Shown: positions 40,980 to 50,522 of the stretch, piece by piece | How positions within the stretch are numbered: the stretch's first letter is position 1 | How the letters are laid out: each line of letters opens with the position of its first letter | From: an uncultured Flavobacteriaceae bacterium | GTDB taxonomy: Bacteria; Bacteroidota; Bacteroidia; Flavobacteriales; Flavobacteriaceae | Length of the DNA: 64,000 bases | Direction: 5' to 3' | Assembly (NCBI GenBank): GCA_905479835.1 | Contig: CAJQNZ010000009.1 | Span: forward strand, 62,001-126,000 | Made by a program: the position numbers and the translations under genes | Notes under the pieces: generated by a model | Told to the model about the DNA's origin: nothing | Databases searched by the model: none | Seen by the model: only the letters and a program-made list of their open reading frames with translations

Positions 40980-41951
40980 TTAATTTTTCTTTAAATAGGC
41001 AAGTACAGGAAAGTGATCGCTATAGCCTCCTTGATACCATCTTCCTATAAAAGTTCTATAAGGCATTCCTTTATTTTTTCCTCTGAATACTTTTAAAAAG
41101 TCTCTGCTGAAGATTTCCGCATATTTAAAAGAATGCTCATTTTCCTTTTCTTCCATAAAATTTTTGGAAAAAATTATTTGGTCAAATAAAAACCAATCCT
41201 TTTTATATTTTAAAGAACCATTTCCTTTGGCATATAAACTTTCCATGGGATTGTATAAATCTTCTTGTACCAATGTTTCTTTAATACTTTTAGTAGTAGG
41301 ACCATCATTGAAATCACCCATGATAATGATTTTTGGGTTTTCAGATTTTGCTCTTAAATCGTTTATTATTTGTCGATTCAGTTCAGCCGCTTTGACGCGT
41401 TTGTATTCTGTAGTTTCTGCGCCATCTCTTCTTGAAGGCCAATGATTCACCAATATATGCATCAACTCGCCGTTTAATTTTCCTTTTACAAGTAAAACAT
41501 CTCGTGTTAAATCTCTTTCACCTTCGGTATTATCTATCAGTAATGGAAAAACTTTAGAATCAATTAATTCAAAAAATTGCTTGTTATAGATCAATCCTAC
41601 ATCAATACCACGTTCGTCAGGAGAATTATAATGCACATAATCATACTCAATTCCTTTCAGGTCTTTGGAGTGTATTAAATCGTTTAAAACAGCCTTGTTT
41701 TCTACTTCAGCTATTCCTAGTATTATAGGAGGATGAAAAGATTTTTCAAGACCTATCTGTTTTATAACCTTGCTCAACTTTTTTATTTTCTTATGATATT
41801 TTTTTTGACTCCATTTTAACCTTCCATTTGAAGTAAAATGATCATCTAGTATTGACGGATCATCTGTTGTGTCAAATAAGTTTTCTAGATTGTAAAAAGC
41901 AATTGTAAATGCTTTGGAATCTTGACCTTTTGATTTAAAATATGATAACAT
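40980..41951 (-). CDS. EEP family protein without signal peptide (paralog C)
   Basis: FYNLENLFD, IAEVENK, VNHWPSRRDG, MGDFNDGP, GYSDHFPV; N-term MLSYFKSKGQDSKAFTIAFYN lacks a signal sequence. Confidence 0.9.
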   Translation of the reverse strand: MLSYFKSKGQDSKAFTIAFYNLENLFDTTDDPSILDDHFTSNGRLKWSQKKYHKKIKKLSKVIKQIGLEKSFHPPIILGIAEVENKAVLNDLIHSKDLKGIEYDYVHYNSPDERGIDVGLIYNKQFFELIDSKVFPLLIDNTEGERDLTRDVLLVKGKLNGELMHILVNHWPSRRDGAETTEYKRVKAAELNRQIINDLRAKSENPKIIIMGDFNDGPTTKSIKETLVQEDLYNPMESLYAKGNGSLKYKKDWFLFDQIIFSKNFMEEKENEHSFKYAEIFSRDFLKVFRGKNKGMPYRTFIGRWYQGGYSDHFPVLAYLKKN

Positions 41952-42021
41952 AGTAGTTCTTTAAGATTGTAAAGTACAAAATTTGGTGTAATGATATATC
42001 AGATAGCAATTAAGTTATTTG

Positions 42022-42029
42022 TACATTTG
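42022..42029 (+). promoter_or_regulatory. Putative Bacteroidetes -7 box for hflX
   Basis: TACATTTG. Confidence 0.4.
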
Positions 42030-42055
42030 CAAACACCTTTTTAGTGTACAGTTCA

Positions 42056-43276
42056 ATGATTGAAGAGAAAAAAGCAACATCTGAAAAAGCGGTTTTAATC
42101 GCAGTAATTTCTCAATACCAAGATGAGGAAAAGACCAATGAGTATTTAGACGAATTGGAATTTCTCACATTGACTGCTGGAGGAGTTGCCGTAAAACGAT
42201 TTTCACAAAAAATGGAAAGACCGAATCCTAAAACTTTTTTAGGTGCAGGAAAATTGGATGATGTAAAGGATTATATTGAACAGAATGATATAGGAACGGC
42301 AATTTTTGATGATGAACTTTCTCCTGCTCAATTAAGAAATATTGAAAAGATATTGGATTGTAAAATTCTTGATAGAACGAATTTAATTCTCGATATTTTT
42401 GCACAAAGAGCTCAGACTTCCTATGCTCGTACTCAAGTAGAGCTAGCTCAGTGTCAATATTTATTGCCTCGATTGACAAGATTATGGACACACTTAAGTC
42501 GTCAAAAAGGGGGAATAGGAATGAGAGGTCCTGGAGAAACAGAAATTGAAACAGATAGGCGTATTGTCCGTGATAAAATTTCAGGACTTAAGAAAAAATT
42601 GATTACGATTGATAAACAGATGGCAATTCAGCGAAAAAACCGTGGAAGAATGGTTCGAGTTGCATTGGTAGGTTATACGAATGTTGGGAAGTCAACATTG
42701 ATGAATGTTGTAAGTAAAAGTGATGTATTTGCCGAAAATAAATTGTTTGCAACATTAGACACAACCGTCCGTAAAGTTGTAATTAAAAACATTCCCTTTT
42801 TATTGACCGATACGGTAGGATTTATAAGAAAATTACCTACTCAATTAATAGAGTCTTTTAAATCAACGCTAGATGAAGTTCGTGAAGCAGATTTATTACT
42901 ACATGTTGTAGATATTTCTCACCCAAATTTTGAAGATCATATTGATTCTGTGAATAAGATACTTGACGAAATAGAAAGCGCAGATAAGCCTACTATTTTA
43001 GTTTTTAACAAGATTGATGCTTATACACATAAGACGATAGATCAAGACGATCTGGTAACTGAAAAGTCTAAAGAATATTTCACACTAGAAGAGTGGAAAA
43101 AAACATGGATGAATGAACTAGGCGAGAATTGTATTTTTATGTCAGCTCTGAATAAAGAGAATTTAGAAGAATTTAGAAAAAAGACATTTGAAGAGGTGAA
43201 GAAAGTTCACATTCAGCGTTTCCCCTATAATGATTACTTATATACAGAATACAATGATAAAGGAGAAAGTATTTAG
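42056..43276 (+). CDS. hflX: GTPase HflX
   Basis: GGIGMRGPGETEIETDRR, VGYTNVGKSTLMN, TDTVGFIRKLPTQLIESFKSTLDE. Confidence 0.96.
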   Translation: MIEEKKATSEKAVLIAVISQYQDEEKTNEYLDELEFLTLTAGGVAVKRFSQKMERPNPKTFLGAGKLDDVKDYIEQNDIGTAIFDDELSPAQLRNIEKILDCKILDRTNLILDIFAQRAQTSYARTQVELAQCQYLLPRLTRLWTHLSRQKGGIGMRGPGETEIETDRRIVRDKISGLKKKLITIDKQMAIQRKNRGRMVRVALVGYTNVGKSTLMNVVSKSDVFAENKLFATLDTTVRKVVIKNIPFLLTDTVGFIRKLPTQLIESFKSTLDEVREADLLLHVVDISHPNFEDHIDSVNKILDEIESADKPTILVFNKIDAYTHKTIDQDDLVTEKSKEYFTLEEWKKTWMNELGENCIFMSALNKENLEEFRKKTFEEVKKVHIQRFPYNDYLYTEYNDKGESI

Positions 43277-44352
43277 TCTTCTTTAGCGTCAATTATACCA
43301 TGTCGTTTTGCTCGTTTTGCCCAGGTTTTTCTTGCAAGATCTTGCATATCTGCTACTTGATCACTTTCGTCCATAATTTCCAATCCGAGTAACGTTTCAA
43401 TTACATCTTCTTGGGATACAATTCCACTTGGCGCTCCGAATTCATCAACAACAAGTGCTATATGTTCTCTTTTTTCAACTAATGTTTCAAATAATGAAGG
43501 AATAGGATAATTACGTTCTATAACAAGTATTTCACGTTTTATAGAGCTTAGTTTTTCTTTACCTTTACCTTTTACAATACTTTCGAGCATTTGATCTTTA
43601 AGAAAATATCCAGTAATATTATCACTATCTTCTCCATATATGGGAATTCTTGAAAATTTTAATTCAGGATGTTGAGTATAAAAGTCATTAATAAGCGTAT
43701 CCTCATTCGCAGAAATAATAACTGTTCTTGGAGTCATTACATGTTTTGCTAAAACCTCTTTAAAATTCAACATATTTCGGATAACTTTACTTTCTGATTT
43801 TTGAAAAACACCTTCTTGTTCTGCTATATCAGCCATTGCAAGAAATCCTTCACGACTCAAGATACTTCCATGCCCTTTACCACCAATTAATTTAGTCGTC
43901 AATTGTAAGAGCCATAAAATTCCAGTCCATTTTAATGGAAAGATTAACATTTTAAGTGCTTTGTCAGTAAAATTTGCCAATTGTTTCCAATAGGTTGCGC
44001 CTATAGTTTTTGGAATAATTTCAGATAAAACGAGAATTAAAAAAGTCATAATAGCCGATACTATTCCGACAGTATTTATGCCCATTATATTTATTTTATA
44101 ATCCAATGATTCTGCCTGAACACCTACAAGAATAGCACCAACTGTATGTGCGATTGTATTCAATGTAAGTATTGCAATTAAAGGCTTGTCTACATCTTTC
44201 TTTAAAGCCTTAAGCGAAGTTGCATAAGATTTTCCTTCTTTCTTCTTTAAATTTAAGAAAGTAGGAGTAATGCTTAAAAGAACGGCTTCCAATATGGAAC
44301 ATAGGAAGGAAAAGAAAATTGAAATAAACGCGTAAAATAAAAGTAATGCCAT
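43273..44352 (-). CDS. CNNM / hemolysin-CorC family transporter (DUF21 + CBS)
   Basis: DUF21 TM region, VLSEIIPKTIG, MTPRTVI, FGAPSGIVSQEDVIETLLG. Confidence 0.92.
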   Translation of the reverse strand: MALLLFYAFISIFFSFLCSILEAVLLSITPTFLNLKKKEGKSYATSLKALKKDVDKPLIAILTLNTIAHTVGAILVGVQAESLDYKINIMGINTVGIVSAIMTFLILVLSEIIPKTIGATYWKQLANFTDKALKMLIFPLKWTGILWLLQLTTKLIGGKGHGSILSREGFLAMADIAEQEGVFQKSESKVIRNMLNFKEVLAKHVMTPRTVIISANEDTLINDFYTQHPELKFSRIPIYGEDSDNITGYFLKDQMLESIVKGKGKEKLSSIKREILVIERNYPIPSLFETLVEKREHIALVVDEFGAPSGIVSQEDVIETLLGLEIMDESDQVADMQDLARKTWAKRAKRHGIIDAKED

Positions 44353-44391
44353 GAATTATTTTTTAGTGCAATTTACAGTAAAATTTTATAA

Positions 44392-44422
44392 AAAAAAGTC
44401 CTGAAATTATCAGGACTTTTTT
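44392..44422. terminator. Bidirectional terminator
   Basis: AAAAAAGTCCTGA-AATTA-TCAGGACTTTTTT. Confidence 0.88.
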
Positions 44423-44441
44423 ATAAAATTAATTTTTAAAT

Positions 44442-45374
44442 TTAAAAAGCGTAATTCATACCAAATAACCAATAGGATTGTAAATCGTTATCAATAGAAT
44501 CAAATGTAGGGGTAACATCTCCAGCAACAACATTATTTAATGCGTTACCTAATGCTTCTTGCTTGTTATTTCTTAATCCAATTTCAAGACCAACTCCAAT
44601 ACCTTTCCATAAAGTATAACCAAAAGAGTTTATCCAAGTCCAGCTTGATAAATCAGAACTCTTATAACTTTGAAAAGCAGATAAGTTAGATTTTAAATTT
44701 ACAGCACCTATTGAAGTCGTGTAATCTGCAACGATTTTCGCACCCATTGAAGAATCATAAACAGCATCAGAATCACTGAATACAAAATTATAATTTAAAG
44801 GATGGATTACAACTACCAGATTATCCATAGGAGTCCAAGTCATACCAACACCTAGATCTAAATATCCAGGATCATTGAAATTGTCCAATATAGTTGTTCT
44901 GTATTCTCCCAATGCAGAAACAGCCCATTTATCACTTATTTTTCTTCCATATAATGAAGAGATATTGAATACATCTGTAGCAGATGTAAAATCTTCTGTA
45001 CTTTCTCCATCTACATCTTTATTATCAAGTTTAACCCAACTTAAATTAACATTTGCAGAGTTTCTCCAGAAATATTTTTCTTCTAATAAATTGGCGAATG
45101 CATTTATAGTAATTCCAATATTACCAGCATTTGAATTGTAAGCCTCTCTTGAATACCAGTTATTGAAACCAGAAAGGTTTCCACCTATAGTTCCAAAAGC
45201 TCCTTTCTTCCATCCTGGAAGTGCATCAATTTGACTTTGCAAGGCATCAACTTCTCCTTGAAGAACTGCAATAGATTCTTTTTTCGGCGCTTGTTGTGCT
45301 TCTAATTCTTCTTTTGTTTGTGCATTAACAGTTATTGCTAATACCATAACCATTGTAAAGAGTATTTTTTTCAT
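44442..45374 (-). CDS. DUF3078 family outer-membrane-like protein
   Basis: Signal peptide from M at 45374; GTIGGNLSGFNNWYSREAYNSNAGNIGI.. beta-barrel; C-term GMNYAF. Confidence 0.8.
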   Translation of the reverse strand: MKKILFTMVMVLAITVNAQTKEELEAQQAPKKESIAVLQGEVDALQSQIDALPGWKKGAFGTIGGNLSGFNNWYSREAYNSNAGNIGITINAFANLLEEKYFWRNSANVNLSWVKLDNKDVDGESTEDFTSATDVFNISSLYGRKISDKWAVSALGEYRTTILDNFNDPGYLDLGVGMTWTPMDNLVVVIHPLNYNFVFSDSDAVYDSSMGAKIVADYTTSIGAVNLKSNLSAFQSYKSSDLSSWTWINSFGYTLWKGIGVGLEIGLRNNKQEALGNALNNVVAGDVTPTFDSIDNDLQSYWLFGMNYAF

Positions 45375-45448
45375 TTTAATATTTTTTAAAATTTTGTGCA
45401 AATATACTTATTTTCTCTTATGACCCTAATTTATTTTAAAAGTCACAT

Positions 45449-45952
45449 TTATTTACTCTTAAATAAAGGAACAGTTGAACATGCTTCACCATACATAATT
45501 GATTTTGCAACAAGAATTAACTTAGTAATTAACTGTATATATGCAGTTTCTGGAATCGGTTTTTCAGCACACCCTTTTATAATTACAGGCATGTCTTTAT
45601 AGGATTCAAACGGCATTTGAGAAATAATATCTTGAAAAATAGAAGTTTCTAACTCTTTTAAATTTCCAATAATTATTTTTTTGGCAAATGAAGCCAATTC
45701 AGTTGTTACTAGCATATAAGCCCAAGAAGGAATAATTGCATCGGTAGAACAATTGAGCGCAACATAAGAATCTTTATATTGACTCCAATCATGCTCTTTA
45801 ACATAAGTTCTGAATTCTTTTTCTTTTAAAATAATTTCTTGAAATAGCCAGTCTTTTATGTCAATAACTATACGATTCCCTTGAGGATAATAATCTTCAA
45901 GATCGATTGTGATTAGTTTACTCTGAGCAACTTTATTTACAATTTCTTTCAA
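45449..45952 (-). CDS. DUF2480 family protein
   Basis: LITIDLEDYYPQGNRIVIDIKDWLFQEIILKEKEFR; located next to SUF-associated genes. Confidence 0.85.
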   Translation of the reverse strand: MKEIVNKVAQSKLITIDLEDYYPQGNRIVIDIKDWLFQEIILKEKEFRTYVKEHDWSQYKDSYVALNCSTDAIIPSWAYMLVTTELASFAKKIIIGNLKELETSIFQDIISQMPFESYKDMPVIIKGCAEKPIPETAYIQLITKLILVAKSIMYGEACSTVPLFKSK

Positions 45953-45961
45953 AAGAGATAT

Positions 45962-46282
45962 TTATAAAAATCCTAATTCTAACTTTGCCTCTTCACTCAT
46001 CATATCTTGTGTCCAAGTAGGATCAAATGTTATTTCAACTTCAGCTCCTTTTACTTCTTCAAGTGTTTTTACTCTTTCTTCAACTTCAAGAGGTAATGTT
46101 TCAGCAACAGGACAGTTTGGAGAGGTTAATGTCATCAATATTTTCACATCATTCTCTTCACTTACCATAACGTCGTATATTAATCCAAGTTCATAAATAT
46201 CAACTGGAATTTCAGGATCGAAAATTGTTTTTAATACAACAACAATTTTATCTCCTATACTTTGTGCGTTGTCTTGTGTCAT
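45962..46282 (-). CDS. DUF59 / MIP18-type SUF Fe-S assembly protein
   Basis: IFDPEIPVDIYELGLIYDV and MTLTSPNCPVAETLP. Confidence 0.93.
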   Translation of the reverse strand: MTQDNAQSIGDKIVVVLKTIFDPEIPVDIYELGLIYDVMVSEENDVKILMTLTSPNCPVAETLPLEVEERVKTLEEVKGAEVEITFDPTWTQDMMSEEAKLELGFL

Positions 46283-46309
46283 TTTTTTAATTTTAAGTGT
46301 AATTTACAA

Positions 46310-46735
46310 TTATTGAGTCACTTTAGACTGATAACCGAGTGCATACAATTTTATTTTTTTTATCATTGATACCAATCCGTTGGCTCTTGTTGGAGATAAA
46401 TGCTCTTTTAAACCTATCTCATTTAAAAATTCAGTATCTGAATCCATGATATCTTTTGGATGTTGATTACTATATACACGCAATAATAAAGCAACCATTC
46501 CTTTAGTTAAAATAGCATCACTATCGGCAGTAAATTTAATTATATCATTCTGAAAATCAGAATATAACCAAACTTTTGATTGACACCCTTTTATTAGGTT
46601 TTCATCCAATTTATTTTCATTATTAATCAACGGCAAAGATTTTCCAAGTTCAATGAGATATTCATATCGTTCCATCCAATCATCAAATAGAGAGAATTCA
46701 TCAATAATTTCTTCTTGTATTTCTTTGATAGTCAT
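46310..46735 (-). CDS. sufE: SufE family protein
   Basis: RYEYLIELGKSLP, LIKGCQSKVWL Cys motif, SPTRANGL. Confidence 0.93.
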   Translation of the reverse strand: MTIKEIQEEIIDEFSLFDDWMERYEYLIELGKSLPLINNENKLDENLIKGCQSKVWLYSDFQNDIIKFTADSDAILTKGMVALLLRVYSNQHPKDIMDSDTEFLNEIGLKEHLSPTRANGLVSMIKKIKLYALGYQSKVTQ

Positions 46736-46745
46736 TTTTTAAATA

Positions 46746-46753
46746 TATTTTTG
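46746..46753 (+). promoter_or_regulatory. Putative Bacteroidetes -7 box for pfkB-family gene
   Basis: TATTTTTG. Confidence 0.35.
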
Positions 46754-46834
46754 CAAAGGTATATACATCACAACAATTAATAGCAAATATTAGACCAAAT
46801 AATTAATTGCTTGAGTATTGTAATGAAAGAAATT

Positions 46835-47761
46835 ATGAGTAAATTATTAGCAGTCGGTACGGTAGCATTTGACGCAATTGAAACACCATTTGGAAAAACA
46901 GATAAAATTCTTGGAGGTTCAGGAACCTTTGTAGGATTGGCAGCATCACAGTTTGGTGTGGAAACAGGAGTTGTTTCGGTTGTAGGAGGAGATTTTCCAC
47001 AATCTTATTTAGACATGATGAATTCCAAAGGAATAAATACTTCTGGTATTGAGATTATCAAAGAAGGGAAAACATTTTTTTGGAGCGGAAAATATCATAA
47101 TGATATGAATTCAAGAGATACATTGGTTACTGAATTGAATGTTTTAGAAAATTTTACACCTGTAGTTCCTGATAGTTTTAAAAATGCTGGAATTGTAATG
47201 TTGGGAAATTTACATCCTTTAACTCAAGCTTCTGTTCTTGATCAAATGACTGAACAACCTAAACTTGTTGTACTTGACACAATGAATTTCTGGATGGATA
47301 TCGCATTGGATGATTTACATGCTGTTTTAAAGCGAGTAGATGTAATTACAATTAATGATGAAGAGGCTCGTCAGTTAAGTGGAGAATATTCACTTGTAAA
47401 TGCTGCAAAAAAAATTCACACAATGGGTCCAAAATATGTGGTGATTAAAAAAGGGGAACATGGAGCCTTACTATTTAATGATGGTAAAATGTTTTATGCT
47501 CCAGCATTACCCCTTGCTGAAGTTTTTGACCCTACAGGAGCAGGAGATACATTTGCAGGAGGTTTTTGTGGATACCTAGCTAAGACTGAAAATATTTCAT
47601 TTGAAAATATGAAAAATGCAATTATATATGGTTCCAATTTAGCTTCGTTCTGTGTAGAAAAGTTTGGAACTGAAAGAATGCAAAACTTAAATAAAGAGGA
47701 AGTGTATAAGCGCTTGGAGGCGTTTAAAGAATTAACACAATTTGATATAGAATTATCATAA
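46835..47761 (+). CDS. PfkB family carbohydrate kinase
   Basis: GGSGTFVGLAASQFG and DPTGAGDTFAGGFCGYLA. Confidence 0.92.
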   Translation: MSKLLAVGTVAFDAIETPFGKTDKILGGSGTFVGLAASQFGVETGVVSVVGGDFPQSYLDMMNSKGINTSGIEIIKEGKTFFWSGKYHNDMNSRDTLVTELNVLENFTPVVPDSFKNAGIVMLGNLHPLTQASVLDQMTEQPKLVVLDTMNFWMDIALDDLHAVLKRVDVITINDEEARQLSGEYSLVNAAKKIHTMGPKYVVIKKGEHGALLFNDGKMFYAPALPLAEVFDPTGAGDTFAGGFCGYLAKTENISFENMKNAIIYGSNLASFCVEKFGTERMQNLNKEEVYKRLEAFKELTQFDIELS

Positions 47762-47766
47762 ATAGG

Positions 47767-47795
47767 AATCCGCGTATAATAACGCGGATTTTTTT
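47767..47795 (+). terminator. Intrinsic terminator after pfkB-family gene
   Basis: AATCCGCGT-ATAATA-ACGCGGATTTTTTT. Confidence 0.88.
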
Positions 47796-47824
47796 ATACT
47801 AAAAAGTAACAATCTAAAGAAACA

Positions 47825-49723
47825 ATGAGCGACGCTATTAAACACGAATGTGGAATTGCATTGGTAAGACTTTTAAAACCACTTGATTTTTACAAGCAGA
47901 AATATGGCACGGCATTTTATGGTATAAATAAAATGTACTTGTTAATGGAAAAACAGCACAATCGTGGTCAAGATGGAGCAGGATTTGCAAGTGTAAAATT
48001 TGACATGAAACCAGGATCTCGCTATATCAGTAGAGTCCGTTCGACTGAACAACAACCTATTCAAGATATTTTTGCTCAAATAAACCAACGTTTAAACAGG
48101 ATTCTTGAAGAGAATCCAACTAAAATCCATGATACTCAATGGCAGAAGGAAAATATGCCTTATATCGGCGAACTTTCTTTAGGGCATGTGCGTTATGGAA
48201 CATTTGGAAAAAACAGCATTGAGAGTGTACATCCCTTTTTACGTCAAAATAATTGGAAACATAAAAGTTTAATAGTTGCAGGAAACTTTAATTTGACCAA
48301 TTCTAATGAGATCATGCAAGAATTGGTTGAGTTAGGTCAACATCCTAAAGAAAATACGGATACAGTTTCTGTGATGGAAAAAATAGGACATTTTCTAGAT
48401 GATGAAGTTGAAAAAATATATCAAAAATGTAAGAAAAAAGGGATTAGTAAAAAAGATGCATCTTCCGTTATTGCAGAAAAATTAAAAGTTCATAAAGTTT
48501 TAAAAAGAGCAGCTAAAAGTTGGGATGGAGGATATGCAATGGCCGGATTGATGGGTCATGGAGATGCATTCGTATTGCGGGATCCAGCAGGAATACGTCC
48601 AGCATTTTATTATCAAGATGATGAAGTTGTAGTTGTTGCATCCGAGCGACCAGTTATTCAAACAGTTTTTAATGTTCCTATCGAAGAAGTAAAAGAACTT
48701 GAAAGAGGGCATGCGCTTATTGTAAAAAAAGATGGAGAAGTAAGTATCAAGCCAGTTTTAGAACAATTACCGAAAAAATCATGTTCGTTTGAAAGAATTT
48801 ATTTCTCTCGAGGAAGTGATGCGGATATTTATCAAGAAAGGAAAAACTTAGGAAAAAATGTATTTCCACAGATTCTTTCTAGAATCAATCAAGATATAGA
48901 AAATACGGTCTTTTCTTTTATTCCAAATACTGCAGAGACATCTTTTTATGGAATGTTCGAAGCTGCAGAAGATTTTTTGAACAGGCAAAAAACAAAGATT
49001 TTACTCGATGGTAATCATGCTCTTTCTGCTGAGAAAGTAACGAAGATATTATCTGTAAGAGCAAGAATGGAAAAAATTGCGATAAAAGATGTAAAACTTC
49101 GAACTTTTATCGCTGATGATAATTCAAGAGATGATCTTGTTGCGCATGTATATGACGTTACTTACGGAGTTGTAAAACCAACTGACAATCTTGTAATTAT
49201 TGACGATAGTATTGTCAGAGGAACGACATTGAAAAAGAGTATTATTAAAATTTTAAATAGATTAAATCCAGAAAAAATAGTGGTAGTTTCTTCCGCTCCT
49301 CAGATTCGTTATCCAGATTGTTATGGAATTGATATGGCTAGAATTGGAGACTTTATTGCTTTCAGAGCAGCATTGGAGTTACTTCATGAAACAAAACAAT
49401 ATCACATTGTAGATGAAGTATACGAAAAATGTAAATCACAGAAAGAAATAGAAGGTGCAGAAGTTCAGAATTTTGTAAAAGAGATTTACGCTCCTTTTTC
49501 TGACCAACAGATTTCTGACAAAATTGCTCAGATGTTGAAAACAGAAGAAGTGAATTGCGATGTAGAAGTGATCTATCAGACTGTTGAAAACCTTCACAAG
49601 GCATGTCCAGACCATAAAGGAGATTGGTATTTTACTGGTGATTATCCAACTCCAGGAGGAATACGAGTTGTGAATTCAGCCTTTATTAATTTCTATGAAG
49701 GAAGAAGTGAAAGAGCATATTAG
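47825..49723 (+). CDS. Amidophosphoribosyltransferase-like protein (long PurF paralog)
   Basis: ECGIALVRLL Ntn Cys, EKQHNRGQDGAGFAS, PRPP loop LVIIDDSIVRGTT. Confidence 0.9.
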   Translation: MSDAIKHECGIALVRLLKPLDFYKQKYGTAFYGINKMYLLMEKQHNRGQDGAGFASVKFDMKPGSRYISRVRSTEQQPIQDIFAQINQRLNRILEENPTKIHDTQWQKENMPYIGELSLGHVRYGTFGKNSIESVHPFLRQNNWKHKSLIVAGNFNLTNSNEIMQELVELGQHPKENTDTVSVMEKIGHFLDDEVEKIYQKCKKKGISKKDASSVIAEKLKVHKVLKRAAKSWDGGYAMAGLMGHGDAFVLRDPAGIRPAFYYQDDEVVVVASERPVIQTVFNVPIEEVKELERGHALIVKKDGEVSIKPVLEQLPKKSCSFERIYFSRGSDADIYQERKNLGKNVFPQILSRINQDIENTVFSFIPNTAETSFYGMFEAAEDFLNRQKTKILLDGNHALSAEKVTKILSVRARMEKIAIKDVKLRTFIADDNSRDDLVAHVYDVTYGVVKPTDNLVIIDDSIVRGTTLKKSIIKILNRLNPEKIVVVSSAPQIRYPDCYGIDMARIGDFIAFRAALELLHETKQYHIVDEVYEKCKSQKEIEGAEVQNFVKEIYAPFSDQQISDKIAQMLKTEEVNCDVEVIYQTVENLHKACPDHKGDWYFTGDYPTPGGIRVVNSAFINFYEGRSERAY

Positions 49724-49739
49724 AATTAAGGAAACAGTT

Positions 49740-49782
49740 AAAATTAAAAAACCCAAAGCAACGCTTTGGGTTTTTTAATTTT
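49740..49782. terminator. Bidirectional terminator with 20-bp stem
   Basis: AAAATTAAAAAACCCAAAGC-AAC-GCTTTGGGTTTTTTAATTTT-type hairpin. Confidence 0.9.
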
Positions 49783-49797
49783 TATAAAAAGTGAAAC

Positions 49798-50406
49798 TTA
49801 TTTAGCTTCAGCGTAACGTCTTTCAACTTCGTTCCAATTGATCACATTAAAAAATGCTTGTACGTAGTCAGGACGACGGTTTTGATAGTTCAAGTAGTAT
49901 GCATGTTCCCATACATCTAATCCTAAAATAGGTGTTCCTCCGCAAGAAACTCCAGGCATTAAGGGATTGTCTTGATTAGGAGTAGAACAAATCTCAACTT
50001 TTCCTCCTTTATGAACACATAACCAAGCCCATCCAGAACCAAAACGAGTTCCTGCAGCCTTAGTAAAAGCATCTTTAAAAGCGTCTACTGATCCATAAGC
50101 AGCTTCAATTGCATCTTTTAAATCTCCTGATAAATATCCTTTTCCTTCAGGATTCATTACTTCCCAGAATAATGAGTGATTGTAAAACCCTCCACCATTA
50201 TTTCTAACACCAGCATTATTCATATCAAGATTTTCAAGAATATCTTCAATAGATTTTCCTTCAAGATTTGTTCCTGTAATTGCAGCATTTAATTTTGTTG
50301 TATATCCATTATGATGTTTACCATGGTGAATTTCCATAGTTCTTGCATCTATATTTGGTTCTAGCGCGTCATACGCGTATCCTAATTTTGGTAACTCAAA
50401 AGCCAT
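49798..50406 (-). CDS. Superoxide dismutase (Fe/Mn)
   Basis: [33 protein letters not shown]. Confidence 0.96.
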   Translation of the reverse strand: MAFELPKLGYAYDALEPNIDARTMEIHHGKHHNGYTTKLNAAITGTNLEGKSIEDILENLDMNNAGVRNNGGGFYNHSLFWEVMNPEGKGYLSGDLKDAIEAAYGSVDAFKDAFTKAAGTRFGSGWAWLCVHKGGKVEICSTPNQDNPLMPGVSCGGTPILGLDVWEHAYYLNYQNRRPDYVQAFFNVINWNEVERRYAEAK

Positions 50407-50522
50407 AATTATATATTTTATTGTTAAGTTAAATTTCTTTTTTCAAAGGTAGTAAAGAAAACCGATACTTTGAAATATGTAGATTGATACAATTTATACG
50501 AGTATCAATTTCTATTATAAAC

